From assembly GCA_028281825.1 (NCBI GenBank), contig JANQJC010000099.1, forward strand, positions 43,808 to 107,807: a stretch of DNA of 64,000 bases. The letters run 5' to 3'. Of the stretch, positions 16,263-25,659 are shown piece by piece; position 1 is the stretch's first letter; every line of letters begins with the position of its first letter. The position numbers and the translations under genes are program-made. Under the pieces are notes generated by a model. That model did no database searches. It had not been told where the DNA came from and saw only the letters and a list, made by a program, of their open reading frames with translations. This DNA comes from Flavobacteriales bacterium (GTDB taxonomy: Bacteria; Bacteroidota; Bacteroidia; JANQJC01).

Positions 16263-18077
16263 ATGAAAAAAGTATTACTCCTTTCTACAATTGCTGCTTC
16301 AGCATGCGTAGCGCCTTTGGGCACGTCTGCTCAATTAAATAATGAAGGTACCCTTACACTTCAGTCAGGGGCAACGGTTTATATCGAAGGTAACCTTGAG
16401 AACGAAGGTGGAGCTACTATAGATAGTGATGGAACTATTTATTTGAAAGGTGCGTGGACTAATGCAGGAACTCAGGATGTAGATGGTACCGTTGTGTTTG
16501 AGGGTACTAATGCCCAAACAATTACAGGTTCAACTAGTTTTTACAATGCCCAGATTGATAATTCAGGTGGTGGTGTAAACGTGGGTGGCAGTATGAACTA
16601 CTTAAGGGGTGTAATGGATTTAATTACCGGTAACTTTAACACTAACAACAACTTTACACTATCGTCATCAGCCTCTGGTACAGGTCAAATTTCAGGTATA
16701 GGTAGCGGCTCAATGACTAATATACTAATAGCTGAGAGGTATATACCTGCTACATACACTGGTATCATTCCTGATTATTCTTCAGGTTATCACTATTTAT
16801 CATCACCAGTTACTAATGCTGACTTCTCTGATTACTCGGATGATGTTGTGCCATTTATACTTTATGACTGGCCAGGTGGTGGTACTGGTGGTTCATACGG
16901 TACATTCTATGAGTATCATGAGCCAACTACCACAGCAAATGCGGGTCCTGCTCCTGAGTACTTTGGTAAGTGGGATGCTCCTTCTTCTATCCAAATTGGT
17001 AGGGGTTATTCAGCTCACATTCGTCAATTGAATCCATACGTGATGGAAGTTGACGGTAACTATAATCATGCCGCAAGTCCTTCTATTAGTTTAACTTACA
17101 CATCTGGTGTCCCCAATGTAGGATGGAACCTGGTAGGTAATCCATATCCATCTGGTTTGGATTGGGATGCGCCAAGTGGCTGGACTAAGGTTAACCTTAA
17201 TAATGCAATATACTCTTGGAAGCCATCTACGCTTAATTATGCTAGCTATGTGAATGGAATTGGAGCTAATGGAGGTTCAAGATATATAGCGCCACAGCAA
17301 GGCTTTATGGTACGTGCAAATGCAGGAGGCCCTTCTCTAGGGTTTTCTAATGCAGCTAGAACGGTTGCTCCGGCCACTTTCTTCAAAAATAATGAGGACA
17401 TAAGTTTAATCCGTCTTGAATTAAGCACTGAAGCTGGTGACAGAGTTAATGAAACAGTAATCAGGGTTGAGGCGGAAGCAACTGAAGAGTACGATGATAA
17501 TTTTGATGCTTACAAGTTGATGAGTTCAAATGAGTATCAACCTGATATCTATTCAATCACCAAAGGTGCTGATTATTCAATAAACGCGCTTCCATTATTA
17601 GATGAAGGGGTTGTTGTGCCACTAGGAGTTAAGATTGGCCTTGACGGAACATACAGGTTTACAGCTACTGCTGTAGCCAACCTGCCTGCGAATACATCAG
17701 TTGTATTTGTTGATAAAGATGCTGCATATGAGCAAGATTTGAGAGTTAACCCGGTTTTTATTACTGCACTTGAGCCTGGTCATTATAAAGACAGGTTTTT
17801 CCTTAACCTGAATGTAAGCGTTGAAGAAGACTTGGCTGGTTCAAATGATTTCTACGTGTATAGCGAAGACGGTAACGTTGTAGTGCAATGGCAGTCACCA
17901 CTTGATAATAATGGTGAAGTGGCCATATTTGATGCTATTGGTAAAGAGTTAACAAGACACTTGGTTTTCCAGGGCATGAATAGAATAAGCATGCCATTAA
18001 ACAGCGCAACAGGTTATTATTACGTGAGAGTAATTAATAACGACAATATTAATACTAAGCCAGTTTTCGTTAGGTAA
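16263..18077 (+). CDS. T9SS cargo: secreted beta-rich surface protein
   Basis: 604 aa from the ATG at 16263 (the TTG two codons earlier is less likely). The signal peptide ends TSAQ. The first 130 residues repeat a short beta-helix-like pattern (GTLTLQSGATVYIEGNLEN...). A middle region with YHYLSSPV and WNLVGNPYPSGLDW is common in secreted Bacteroidota proteins. The last 80 residues form a type A sorting domain (VVVQWQSP, GEVAIFDAIGKEL, TGYYYVRVI, KPVFVR). It should be exported by the T9SS encoded immediately upstream and anchored or released after CTD cleavage. Function otherwise unknown. Confidence 0.8.
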   Translation: MKKVLLLSTIAASACVAPLGTSAQLNNEGTLTLQSGATVYIEGNLENEGGATIDSDGTIYLKGAWTNAGTQDVDGTVVFEGTNAQTITGSTSFYNAQIDNSGGGVNVGGSMNYLRGVMDLITGNFNTNNNFTLSSSASGTGQISGIGSGSMTNILIAERYIPATYTGIIPDYSSGYHYLSSPVTNADFSDYSDDVVPFILYDWPGGGTGGSYGTFYEYHEPTTTANAGPAPEYFGKWDAPSSIQIGRGYSAHIRQLNPYVMEVDGNYNHAASPSISLTYTSGVPNVGWNLVGNPYPSGLDWDAPSGWTKVNLNNAIYSWKPSTLNYASYVNGIGANGGSRYIAPQQGFMVRANAGGPSLGFSNAARTVAPATFFKNNEDISLIRLELSTEAGDRVNETVIRVEAEATEEYDDNFDAYKLMSSNEYQPDIYSITKGADYSINALPLLDEGVVVPLGVKIGLDGTYRFTATAVANLPANTSVVFVDKDAAYEQDLRVNPVFITALEPGHYKDRFFLNLNVSVEEDLAGSNDFYVYSEDGNVVVQWQSPLDNNGEVAIFDAIGKELTRHLVFQGMNRISMPLNSATGYYYVRVINNDNINTKPVFVR

Positions 18078-18101
18078 AATAACCGAAATAAGACTTTAAT
18101 T

Positions 18102-18134
18102 AAGGCGAGCAAAATAAAATAGCTCGCCTTTTTT
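18102..18134 (+). terminator. Terminator after T9SS cargo gene
   Basis: AAGGCGAGC / GCTCGCCTT stem with an A/T loop and a run of T. Confidence 0.9.
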
Positions 18135-18916
18135 GTTTCCTTTCCCTTAGTTTTTTTCTTCATGCATACATATTTGCAACAAGTAAGCTTAGTGTGGGTA
18201 ATGCCTAATTGCACGCTCAAACGGATGACTTAGAGCAATCCCACAGAGTTTATAGGGTATTTAAGCCTTTTGTGCTTCTCAGTTTACGTTCTCTTGAGGT
18301 TGCTGGGTAAGAGCTAAGCATTTACCCTCAATAAGCTGACTCCGTCTCAGCTTGATGGTCCTTTTTCTATAGGTGTCAATAAGGTATTATTCTATTTCGT
18401 TTGTTTAGTGTTAGTTTATTTATAAATGCTACCAAATAATCGAATAAACATTCATTTTTTCATCAAAAATAGTAAAGTGACGAACTTTTAATAACAAAGA
18501 ATATTTTATTGAGTTTAATCTCAATAATATTCTAATTTTGGGTATTAAATATTCTCTTTAATTAAATAGATCATTTTTTGGATTAAGTAATCAAATTCAG
18601 TTGGTCATGTCACTATTATTATTGAAATAATGTAACCTTATAATATCAAATAACCTTTACTTTAATAAAAACACAATACATATATAAATTAACAATGATA
18701 TATAATAATTAATAAAAATGCATTTCGCTAAAAATATAATCTATTGATTATCAGTGCGGAATATCAAATACTCCAAATATAGAAACTTAAAAAAATAAGA
18801 AAAATGGTACCATTAAAATATAGTCTCAAACTATTTTTGAAATAGAAGAAACGGACAATGGTTCATTTTTTAAGAGCGGGTTAATTTTATTTTTCTTATA
18901 ACATAATGTATAAATT
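18135..18916. other. 782-nt gene-free region with a structured, GC-richer part
   Basis: The first part (18180-18370) is richer in G+C than its surroundings and holds three stems: TGTGGG/CCCACA (18193-18198 with 18240-18245), GGGTAA/TTACCC (18305-18310 with 18322-18327, extendable by TTGA/TCAA), and AAGCTGA/TCAGCTT (18333-18339 with 18347-18353). A T-rich stretch follows near 18361. This could be a small structured RNA. The remainder to 18916 is strongly A/T-rich and shows no gene; it probably holds the promoter of the fibre gene. Confidence 0.4.
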
Positions 18917-21900
18917 ATGAAAACATTAAATACTTTTAGATTAATGTTTTTAGCAATCGTTGGAGGTTGCTTAATGACTACTTCGGTATCAGCTCAGAAT
19001 GTTGGTGTAGGTAGTTCTACTCCAAGTGAGAAGTTGGATGTTAACGGCGCAATCAGGGTGGGCAATACAGCAGGTAATAATGCTGGTAGCATCAGATACG
19101 TTTCTGGAACTCAGAAATTTCAAATTAATGTAGGTGGTTCCTGGTACGATATCGCAACTGGAAACTTGGCTTACATCAATAACTTCAATTACGATGCCAT
19201 GACAAACAGGTTAAGTATCACTGAGGGTTCTACTGTTCACACAGTTGATTTGAGTGATTTGCAAGACAATACTGATAACCAAGTGTTGACATTGAGTGCA
19301 AACGTCCTATCAATTGAAGATGGTAATAGTGTAAACCTAGCGGGATATCTGGATAATACGGATAACCAAACGATAAGCTATAATGCAACTACTAATGTGA
19401 TTACACTTCAAAATGGTGGAACAGTGGACCTAAGTGATTTGCAGGACAATACAGATGACCAAAACATTTCTCTAAGTGGTAATAACCTATCAATAGAGAA
19501 TGGAAACAGTGTGAGTTTAGCTGCTTATTTAGATAACACCGACAATCAAACGTTAGGATACAATGCTGGTACCAACACTTTAACTCTTTCAAATGGTGGC
19601 TCGGTTGACCTAAGTGATTTGGAAGACAATACAGACGACCAAACGCTATCAATCAGCGCTAATAGGCTATACATAGAGAGTGGTAATAACGTAGACCTGA
19701 ATCCTTATTTGGACAACACCGATAACCAAACGTTGAGCTACAATGCAGGAACCAATGTGATAACCCTGACCAATGGCGGCTCTATTAACTTGAGTGACCT
19801 TCAGGATAACACAGATGACCAGACCCTACAGGAAGTTTATGATGTGAACGGAAATAGTGTGCAACTAAATCCTACTATTGGTGATATCAGGTTTTACAAA
19901 ACAGGAACTGAAATATTAACCTTAAGTCAAGGAACCGGTGCATTAGGTATCGGCACATCGTCTCCTACAGCTAAGCTTCAGGTCGAAGAGACCTACACAG
20001 GTACGCTTGCTGAGATGGGTAGGTTTGTGCACAACCGTTCTGATATAACTGATGCTGATGAGGGCGGTTATATCTCTATGAAGGTAGTAGATAGCAATAA
20101 TGGTGGGGCAAACTTTGACCACGCCAGGATTTCATGGAGAAACAATGGCACTGGTGCTGATGAAAATGAAGGTGAACTTGGATTTTGGACGGCTACTAAT
20201 GGAGCGACTTCTCAAAAGGCAGTTATTAATAACACTGGTAACTTGGGTATTGGTACAGCAACTCCAGCTTCAAAACTACATGTGCAAGGTGGTGCCAGGA
20301 TTTCAAATTTGTCAGGTTCAGGTACTAGATTAGTACAAACAGACAGCAACGGTACTTTATCTATAAGTTCTATGAACCCAACGGTTACCCCACAGGGCGC
20401 TGGTACTGCTAATTACCTTGCAAGGTGGACAGGGTCAACGGGTTTAGGCATTGGTGCTACCTATGATAATGGAAACAATGTAGGTATTGGAACAACTATT
20501 CCTAACCAAAAACTACATGTTGAGGGTAATCTGCAATTAGCCGATGGGGGTTCATTCATTGAAGATGATGCAGTCCCAATGGGTGATAACGACGACTGGA
20601 TTCAATTGAATGGTCACATTCAGTTAGCACCTGATAATGACCTTAGTGGAGTTAGAATTAAGGAAAATGATAGTGGTGCATATTTCGGTTTGACCCAAAA
20701 GAACGGGTATAGCTACTTGAGTGATAATGATGTTTCTTCTAATTACTTCTTAAGAGGTAACGGTGCTAACGTGTATACTAGAGGAGACATTATAGTACAT
20801 GGTAGTGATGTATATGATGACAGTGGTAATCTTCGTTTGAATGGCGAAGACAACCTATACTTGAGCATGGACTACAACAATAATGACACCGATAATAGGG
20901 CTATAATGTTTGGTAAGAATGATGAGGGTGGTGATGGCAACTGGATAGAATTGATGAGATTGAATGAAAATGGTAACTTGGGTATTGGTACTTCAACAGT
21001 CAGCAACTATGTAGATGTTGAGGTTGGGGCAGCCCGCAGTGGTACACATGCAACGGGAATGGGGCTTTATATTACAGCCAACATGGGAGCAAATAGCTCT
21101 GGTGTTGAGTTTCGTCATGCGAATGGTACACAAGGTATTGGCTTTGGTTACAATACTATTTATGCAACTGGCTCAAACGCAGCCCAAGATCTTTCTATAG
21201 CTTCCTTGGGTACTGGTGTATTGACTTTCCAGACTAACAGTGCTGAGAGGGTTAGAATACAATCTAACGGTTATGTCGGTATCGGAACTACCAGTGCATC
21301 ACAAATGCTTGATGTAAATGGTGGAATAAGAATTCGTGGCGGTAGCCCTGGTGCCGGAAAAGTATTGGTTTCAGATGCAGGTGGTACAGGTGCCTGGACC
21401 ACTTTGAATGGCTCTGGATTGGGTGATAATTTAGGTAATCACACTGCGACCACCAATCTTAACATGAACAATAGGGAGGTTGATAATATAAACTACCTTG
21501 ATATAAGAGCAGGAAATGGTTATGGTGTGCGCTTTTGGAGCAGTAATACTTATAAGATTAGTATGGGTAATGCGGCTGAATACAAATATGGAACTGTTAC
21601 TGATTATAGTATCAAAACAAGCATGAGCAATACTGCAGGCCGTGGTTGGACCTGGGGTGTTAATGGCACAGTTCCAACAACTGCGATAGACATTAGCGGT
21701 AATATAACTATGGCTGGTGACCTGAATGTAGTTGGTGCTGATATTTCCATTGCCAATAAGCATGCATTTAGGGGTAATGATTCCTGGTTGAGATTAAATC
21801 AGGACAATGCCTTTACGAGTGGCACATACACTCCATACTTGATGAGAGCCGATGGAGGCTACCAGGTTGACGGTGGTACCGTTATTGACAATGCTGGGCG

Positions 21901-22660
21901 TTACCATTACTCATACGGTACGCAGGTAAATAAATGGGGTGCAGTAAACACTAGTGGATTTGGTGTTGATGCAAGAAATAGTGGTGATTGGGATTTATTG
22001 GTATATGAGGATTTAATTTATGGGCCAAGGATAACATTGGGATATGGCTATACTAATGGATATATTACTACCTATGATGCAAATGAGAACTTATACATTG
22101 ACCCAAATGGTTCTGGTAATATTTACTTGCATCCAAACACTAGTGGTAATGTGTGCATCGGAACAACTACAGTATCTCAAAAGCTAACAGTTGCAGGTAG
22201 GATAAAATCGACAGGTATCAATGAGACTTCAGATATCAGGTTGAAAAAGAACATTGAATCAATTGATGGTAACGAGGCATTGCACAAAATTTTGGAGATG
22301 CGTGGTGTAACTTATGACTGGAGAAGTGATGAGTATCCTGAGAAGGGCTTAGTAGGAGGCATGCAATATGGTTTGATAGCCCAAGAGCTTGAACAGATTA
22401 TCCCCGAGCTTGTTGATACAGATGAAGAAGGATGGAAATCTATTGACTACAGCCATATTGTACCTGTTTTGATAGAGGCGTTGCAAGCTCAAAATGAATT
22501 GATTGATAAGCAGAGTGTTATGATGAATAAACTTCAGGACGAGATGAATCAGATAAAGGCTGAGAAAGCAGATGATGAAGAAAAATTCGTCGAATTATTG
22601 CATAGATTCGTCGAAATCGAAAGAGAATTTGAGCTAAAAAAATCTACTGTTAAAAAGTAA
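18917..22660 (+). CDS. Large surface fibre protein with S74 self-cleaving chaperone domain
   Basis: 1247 aa with a signal peptide (ending SVSAQ). Residues about 111-305 are three exact-length 60-residue repeats plus a partial fourth, each with DLSDLQDNTD and YLDNTDNQT. Many phage tail-fibre-like motifs (GIGT..P..KLHV) follow. The C-terminus is a Peptidase_S74 intramolecular chaperone: SDIRLKKNIESI with the predicted cleavage between Ser1105 and Asp1106, then YGLIAQELEQIIPELV and DYSHIVPVLIEALQ, then a coiled-coil end. In phage endosialidases this domain trimerises the fibre and then cuts itself off. No T9SS sorting domain is visible, so the route to the surface is unclear. Confidence 0.8.
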   Translation: MKTLNTFRLMFLAIVGGCLMTTSVSAQNVGVGSSTPSEKLDVNGAIRVGNTAGNNAGSIRYVSGTQKFQINVGGSWYDIATGNLAYINNFNYDAMTNRLSITEGSTVHTVDLSDLQDNTDNQVLTLSANVLSIEDGNSVNLAGYLDNTDNQTISYNATTNVITLQNGGTVDLSDLQDNTDDQNISLSGNNLSIENGNSVSLAAYLDNTDNQTLGYNAGTNTLTLSNGGSVDLSDLEDNTDDQTLSISANRLYIESGNNVDLNPYLDNTDNQTLSYNAGTNVITLTNGGSINLSDLQDNTDDQTLQEVYDVNGNSVQLNPTIGDIRFYKTGTEILTLSQGTGALGIGTSSPTAKLQVEETYTGTLAEMGRFVHNRSDITDADEGGYISMKVVDSNNGGANFDHARISWRNNGTGADENEGELGFWTATNGATSQKAVINNTGNLGIGTATPASKLHVQGGARISNLSGSGTRLVQTDSNGTLSISSMNPTVTPQGAGTANYLARWTGSTGLGIGATYDNGNNVGIGTTIPNQKLHVEGNLQLADGGSFIEDDAVPMGDNDDWIQLNGHIQLAPDNDLSGVRIKENDSGAYFGLTQKNGYSYLSDNDVSSNYFLRGNGANVYTRGDIIVHGSDVYDDSGNLRLNGEDNLYLSMDYNNNDTDNRAIMFGKNDEGGDGNWIELMRLNENGNLGIGTSTVSNYVDVEVGAARSGTHATGMGLYITANMGANSSGVEFRHANGTQGIGFGYNTIYATGSNAAQDLSIASLGTGVLTFQTNSAERVRIQSNGYVGIGTTSASQMLDVNGGIRIRGGSPGAGKVLVSDAGGTGAWTTLNGSGLGDNLGNHTATTNLNMNNREVDNINYLDIRAGNGYGVRFWSSNTYKISMGNAAEYKYGTVTDYSIKTSMSNTAGRGWTWGVNGTVPTTAIDISGNITMAGDLNVVGADISIANKHAFRGNDSWLRLNQDNAFTSGTYTPYLMRADGGYQVDGGTVIDNAGRYHYSYGTQVNKWGAVNTSGFGVDARNSGDWDLLVYEDLIYGPRITLGYGYTNGYITTYDANENLYIDPNGSGNIYLHPNTSGNVCIGTTTVSQKLTVAGRIKSTGINETSDIRLKKNIESIDGNEALHKILEMRGVTYDWRSDEYPEKGLVGGMQYGLIAQELEQIIPELVDTDEEGWKSIDYSHIVPVLIEALQAQNELIDKQSVMMNKLQDEMNQIKAEKADDEEKFVELLHRFVEIEREFELKKSTVKK
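19247..19826 (+). repeat. 180-bp in-frame tandem repeats in the fibre gene
   Basis: Units start at 19247, 19427 and 19607, with a partial unit at 19787; the period is exactly 180 nt (60 codons). Units differ at many silent and some coding sites, so the array is old rather than freshly expanded. Confidence 0.85.
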
Positions 22661-22705
22661 AGTACTATTATTATAGTAATAATACACCAACATTTGCATA
22701 ACATA

Positions 22706-23767
22706 GTGAAATTTTTAGATAAAATAGTGAGTGTAGGGGTCGCTAGAGATGTAGTTAAATCAATATTGGCGTTGGTAATATTGTCGATGTTTTCTGTGGC
22801 AGTTATAGCGCAAACAAATATTGCCACTTCAGCTACTGCAACTCATAGTAGTGGTGGCTCTGGTACTTATGGACCACAGCTATACAATAACAATAGTATT
22901 CCAGGATGTACAGCAACAGGAGCCAACCAATGGGGTTGGGTTCGCACTGGCGGTTGGATACTTTTTACGTGGAGCTCGACTCAAACAGTAACCGGTTTGC
23001 GTTTCTTTAAAGCCAACCGACCAATGAGGACATGTACAATACAGTACTGGAATGGTTCAAGTTATGTAAACATAATGAACTATAACAACAGCACTACTTG
23101 TGATCATTCAGTGAGTTTTGGTGCTGTGAGCACTACCAGAATAAGGTTATTAAATGTTGGGGGTAGCAGTAATCCTAACCATAGGGAGATATATGTATAC
23201 GGTGCAACTTGCACAAACGGAAAGGTAGGTGGTACTTATACCCCGACATGTAGCTATCAAACGATTAGTGTAGGTAGTGGTGAGCGTAGGGATTTTAATG
23301 TTGTAAGTGGCCGTCCTTATAGGTTCCAATTACAGTCTTGTCCAAACTGGACATGGCAATTGACAGGACGGAATACGTCAAATACCCAGTTGTTTCAGTC
23401 TACTGGTACTTGTACACGTACAGTTGATTGGACAGCAACTTATACTGGGGTGTTAAGATTGAACATTAATAGAAGTAACTGTCAATTGTATCAAGGGAAT
23501 AACTCTGCGACACTAAGATATAGGCAGAATCCTCCTGCCAGTGGTTCTACTACTACTTGGATTGGAGGAACGTCAGGTACAAACAACTGGCATGTGGATA
23601 ACAATTGGAGTAGGTGTAAGCCCAATATCAATATCCATGCAAATATTCCTAATACGGGACAACAGCCTGGCATTACTTCATCGGGGGCTGCAAAAACGCT
23701 CACGATTGCCACTGGGCGAGTCTTAACGGTGGGATGTAGCAACTGTCTGGAAATCGGGAACCCTTAG
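22706..23767 (+). CDS. Secreted discoidin-like protein, apparently truncated
   Basis: 353 aa from a GTG at 22706, chosen because it gives a signal peptide (ending VAVIAQ); a TTG at 22694 is the alternative. Residues about 40-165 resemble an F5/8 type C (discoidin) carbohydrate-binding domain (WILFTWSSTQTVTGLRFFKA, TTRIRLLNVGG, REIYVYG). A second beta domain follows (ISVGSGERRDFNVVSGRPYRFQL). The protein then enters a WIGGTSGTNNWHVDNNWS block, which in related proteins begins a further repeat region. It stops soon after at LEIGNP, with no sorting domain. The 3' end therefore looks lost. It lies 45 nt after the fibre gene and may be co-transcribed. Confidence 0.6.
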   Translation: MKFLDKIVSVGVARDVVKSILALVILSMFSVAVIAQTNIATSATATHSSGGSGTYGPQLYNNNSIPGCTATGANQWGWVRTGGWILFTWSSTQTVTGLRFFKANRPMRTCTIQYWNGSSYVNIMNYNNSTTCDHSVSFGAVSTTRIRLLNVGGSSNPNHREIYVYGATCTNGKVGGTYTPTCSYQTISVGSGERRDFNVVSGRPYRFQLQSCPNWTWQLTGRNTSNTQLFQSTGTCTRTVDWTATYTGVLRLNINRSNCQLYQGNNSATLRYRQNPPASGSTTTWIGGTSGTNNWHVDNNWSRCKPNINIHANIPNTGQQPGITSSGAAKTLTIATGRVLTVGCSNCLEIGNP

Positions 23768-23772
23768 CTTAG

Positions 23773-25659
23773 CTATTTCATGGGAGGAATCCGTCTAGTC
23801 GGTTCCCAATCTTTTCTTTTCACTAATAAATAGGTTATCTGGCTGTAGAAAAGCATAAAGCCAGGATGATACTTAACTTCAGTTATTTCAAGACCTAGTT
23901 TTTCAAACAAAGATTTCCATTCTCTGTCAGTTTTATTGGTGTGAGGATGGGATGCAAACTCCCAATTCACAAGGCTGTCTGTGAACCATGTGATGTATTT
24001 CTGAAAGAGGGTAGAGTATACATCTTCCATAATGATTAGTTTATCACTTACACGCATAGCCTCTTTTATCATTAATTTAGGTTCTGGAGTGTGATGAAGC
24101 ATGGTAATCATTTGCGAAATATGGAAAGCCCCATCATTAAATGGCAAGATATTGCCATCATAGAGCTGAGGTGTGATTGAAGGGAAAATGCTTTTGTTTT
24201 CAATGTCAACAGTTTGTACATTATAGTCTCCATCTTTTAGAAGCATACTAAGGGCACCATTTCCACTACCTATTTCTAGGATTGAATCATCATGTCTATA
24301 TAAGTCTTGCAAGCGGTCTAATTTTATGCGTGCCTTTCTTATGGCAAACTGTTTTTTCCACTTATCAAGAAATCCAAACTCATAAAAAGCGCAGGCATAA
24401 ACAGGTAGATATTCTATTACAACTACCCACCATTTTTCATCAATCATCCCGTCGCGGTAGGTGTGGTAAGATAATGGTATCAAAAAAGCCCATAGCAATG
24501 GCCAGCGATAACCACTTAGTATGGCAAATGGAATAAAAGCAACAACATACCAGGGATTTATTGTTGTAGCTACAGCAAAATACACGGAATAGGCCATTAG
24601 CATCATTTTTGGCAGGGTAGCCATTCTTGGTTTGTTTTCTTTCCAAGCAAGAAATAGGATGGATAGAAACACCAGGGTAGGCAGTGCTTTGCCCAGATAC
24701 GGTATGATATTAAAGTCCACAAATAGATAGCCTGCATTGCGCAGCATCATATAAAGGCTGCCGTTAAACTCGAAGTTTACGAAGTATAGTTTAAAGCTTT
24801 GAAAGAAGTTTAAGAACAAATTGTGCTCATAAAACGGCAAGAATAAAGCAGCGTTGATAACTAGCATTAGGCTTCCATATACTATTGCCTTCATTAATCC
24901 CAACCTCCTGATAAAAAAAGGTAGAAACATGAGTGGGAGCAACTTAGCAGCTACTGCAAAACCAAAAAATGCTGATGATGTTAACCATCTGTTTCTGGCA
25001 AGATACAAGAGGGCAGTCATCAGGAAAAAAATCATGAAAGCCTCGAAGTGTATGTTACCCATAAACTCAACTATGGGCAGCGGGCATAAAGCATAAATTG
25101 CCACCAGATTTTTATCAAGCCTTAGTCTTTCAAGAAGCTTGGGTAATGTTAATAAGGTTCCTGTTTCAGCAAGCAGTAAACTTGCTTTCATTACAACGAC
25201 ACTCCCCCATAATTCATTAGGAGAAACCAAGGCAGAGAGGTAAAAAACAGTTTGTAGTAGTGGTGGATATATGGTGTAGTAATTGGGTGAGTTAAGCAAT
25301 GGGAATAGAGAATCATCTGGGTCTACCTTGCCTTGAATGGGCAATTCAGAGGGTAACCACATAAAAGGATTTTCTCCATGAAGTAGTACCCTTCCATCCC
25401 AAATAAAACGGTAGAAATCATCGGATAGGGCTGGGATGCTAAAAAGCAAGATTGCTCTGAAAAGAATACCCACAACCAGGTGTTCCTTTACACTCAATGT
25501 ATTTCTACCAAATGAGGCAACGTAGAGAAAACCAATAAAGAGGGTTCCATAAAGGACAATCAATTGCCAAAAATCATCTCTAATAGTGTGATAACCCAAG
25601 ATGTAATAAAGGATAGCGGAAACCGCTAGTATGGCTATACTTAATTGCCTATTTTTCAT
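23773..25659 (-). CDS. Fusion: polytopic mannosyltransferase-like (GT87/DUF2029) plus methyltransferase
   Basis: 628 aa. Residues 1 to about 430 form a GT-C type membrane glycosyltransferase with about 11 hydrophobic helices and the motif SDDFYRFIWDGRVLLHGENPF (Asp-Asp expected at the active site). A linker with basic helices leads to a class I SAM methyltransferase: ILEIGSGNGALSML (about 457-470), VQTVDIENK, LPFNDGAFHISQMITMLHH and EAMRVSDKLIIMED. The membrane part would use a polyprenyl-phosphate sugar; the second part would methylate a product on the cytoplasmic side. Overlaps the upstream GT2 gene by 4 bp, so the three genes here are one operon. Confidence 0.8.
   Translation of the reverse strand: MKNRQLSIAILAVSAILYYILGYHTIRDDFWQLIVLYGTLFIGFLYVASFGRNTLSVKEHLVVGILFRAILLFSIPALSDDFYRFIWDGRVLLHGENPFMWLPSELPIQGKVDPDDSLFPLLNSPNYYTIYPPLLQTVFYLSALVSPNELWGSVVVMKASLLLAETGTLLTLPKLLERLRLDKNLVAIYALCPLPIVEFMGNIHFEAFMIFFLMTALLYLARNRWLTSSAFFGFAVAAKLLPLMFLPFFIRRLGLMKAIVYGSLMLVINAALFLPFYEHNLFLNFFQSFKLYFVNFEFNGSLYMMLRNAGYLFVDFNIIPYLGKALPTLVFLSILFLAWKENKPRMATLPKMMLMAYSVYFAVATTINPWYVVAFIPFAILSGYRWPLLWAFLIPLSYHTYRDGMIDEKWWVVVIEYLPVYACAFYEFGFLDKWKKQFAIRKARIKLDRLQDLYRHDDSILEIGSGNGALSMLLKDGDYNVQTVDIENKSIFPSITPQLYDGNILPFNDGAFHISQMITMLHHTPEPKLMIKEAMRVSDKLIIMEDVYSTLFQKYITWFTDSLVNWEFASHPHTNKTDREWKSLFEKLGLEITEVKYHPGFMLFYSQITYLLVKRKDWEPTRRIPPMK

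Noticed and set aside
19247..19826. Tandem repeats that could be taken for a CRISPR array
   Set aside because: Period is 180 nt, in frame, without spacers between short repeats; they encode protein repeats.
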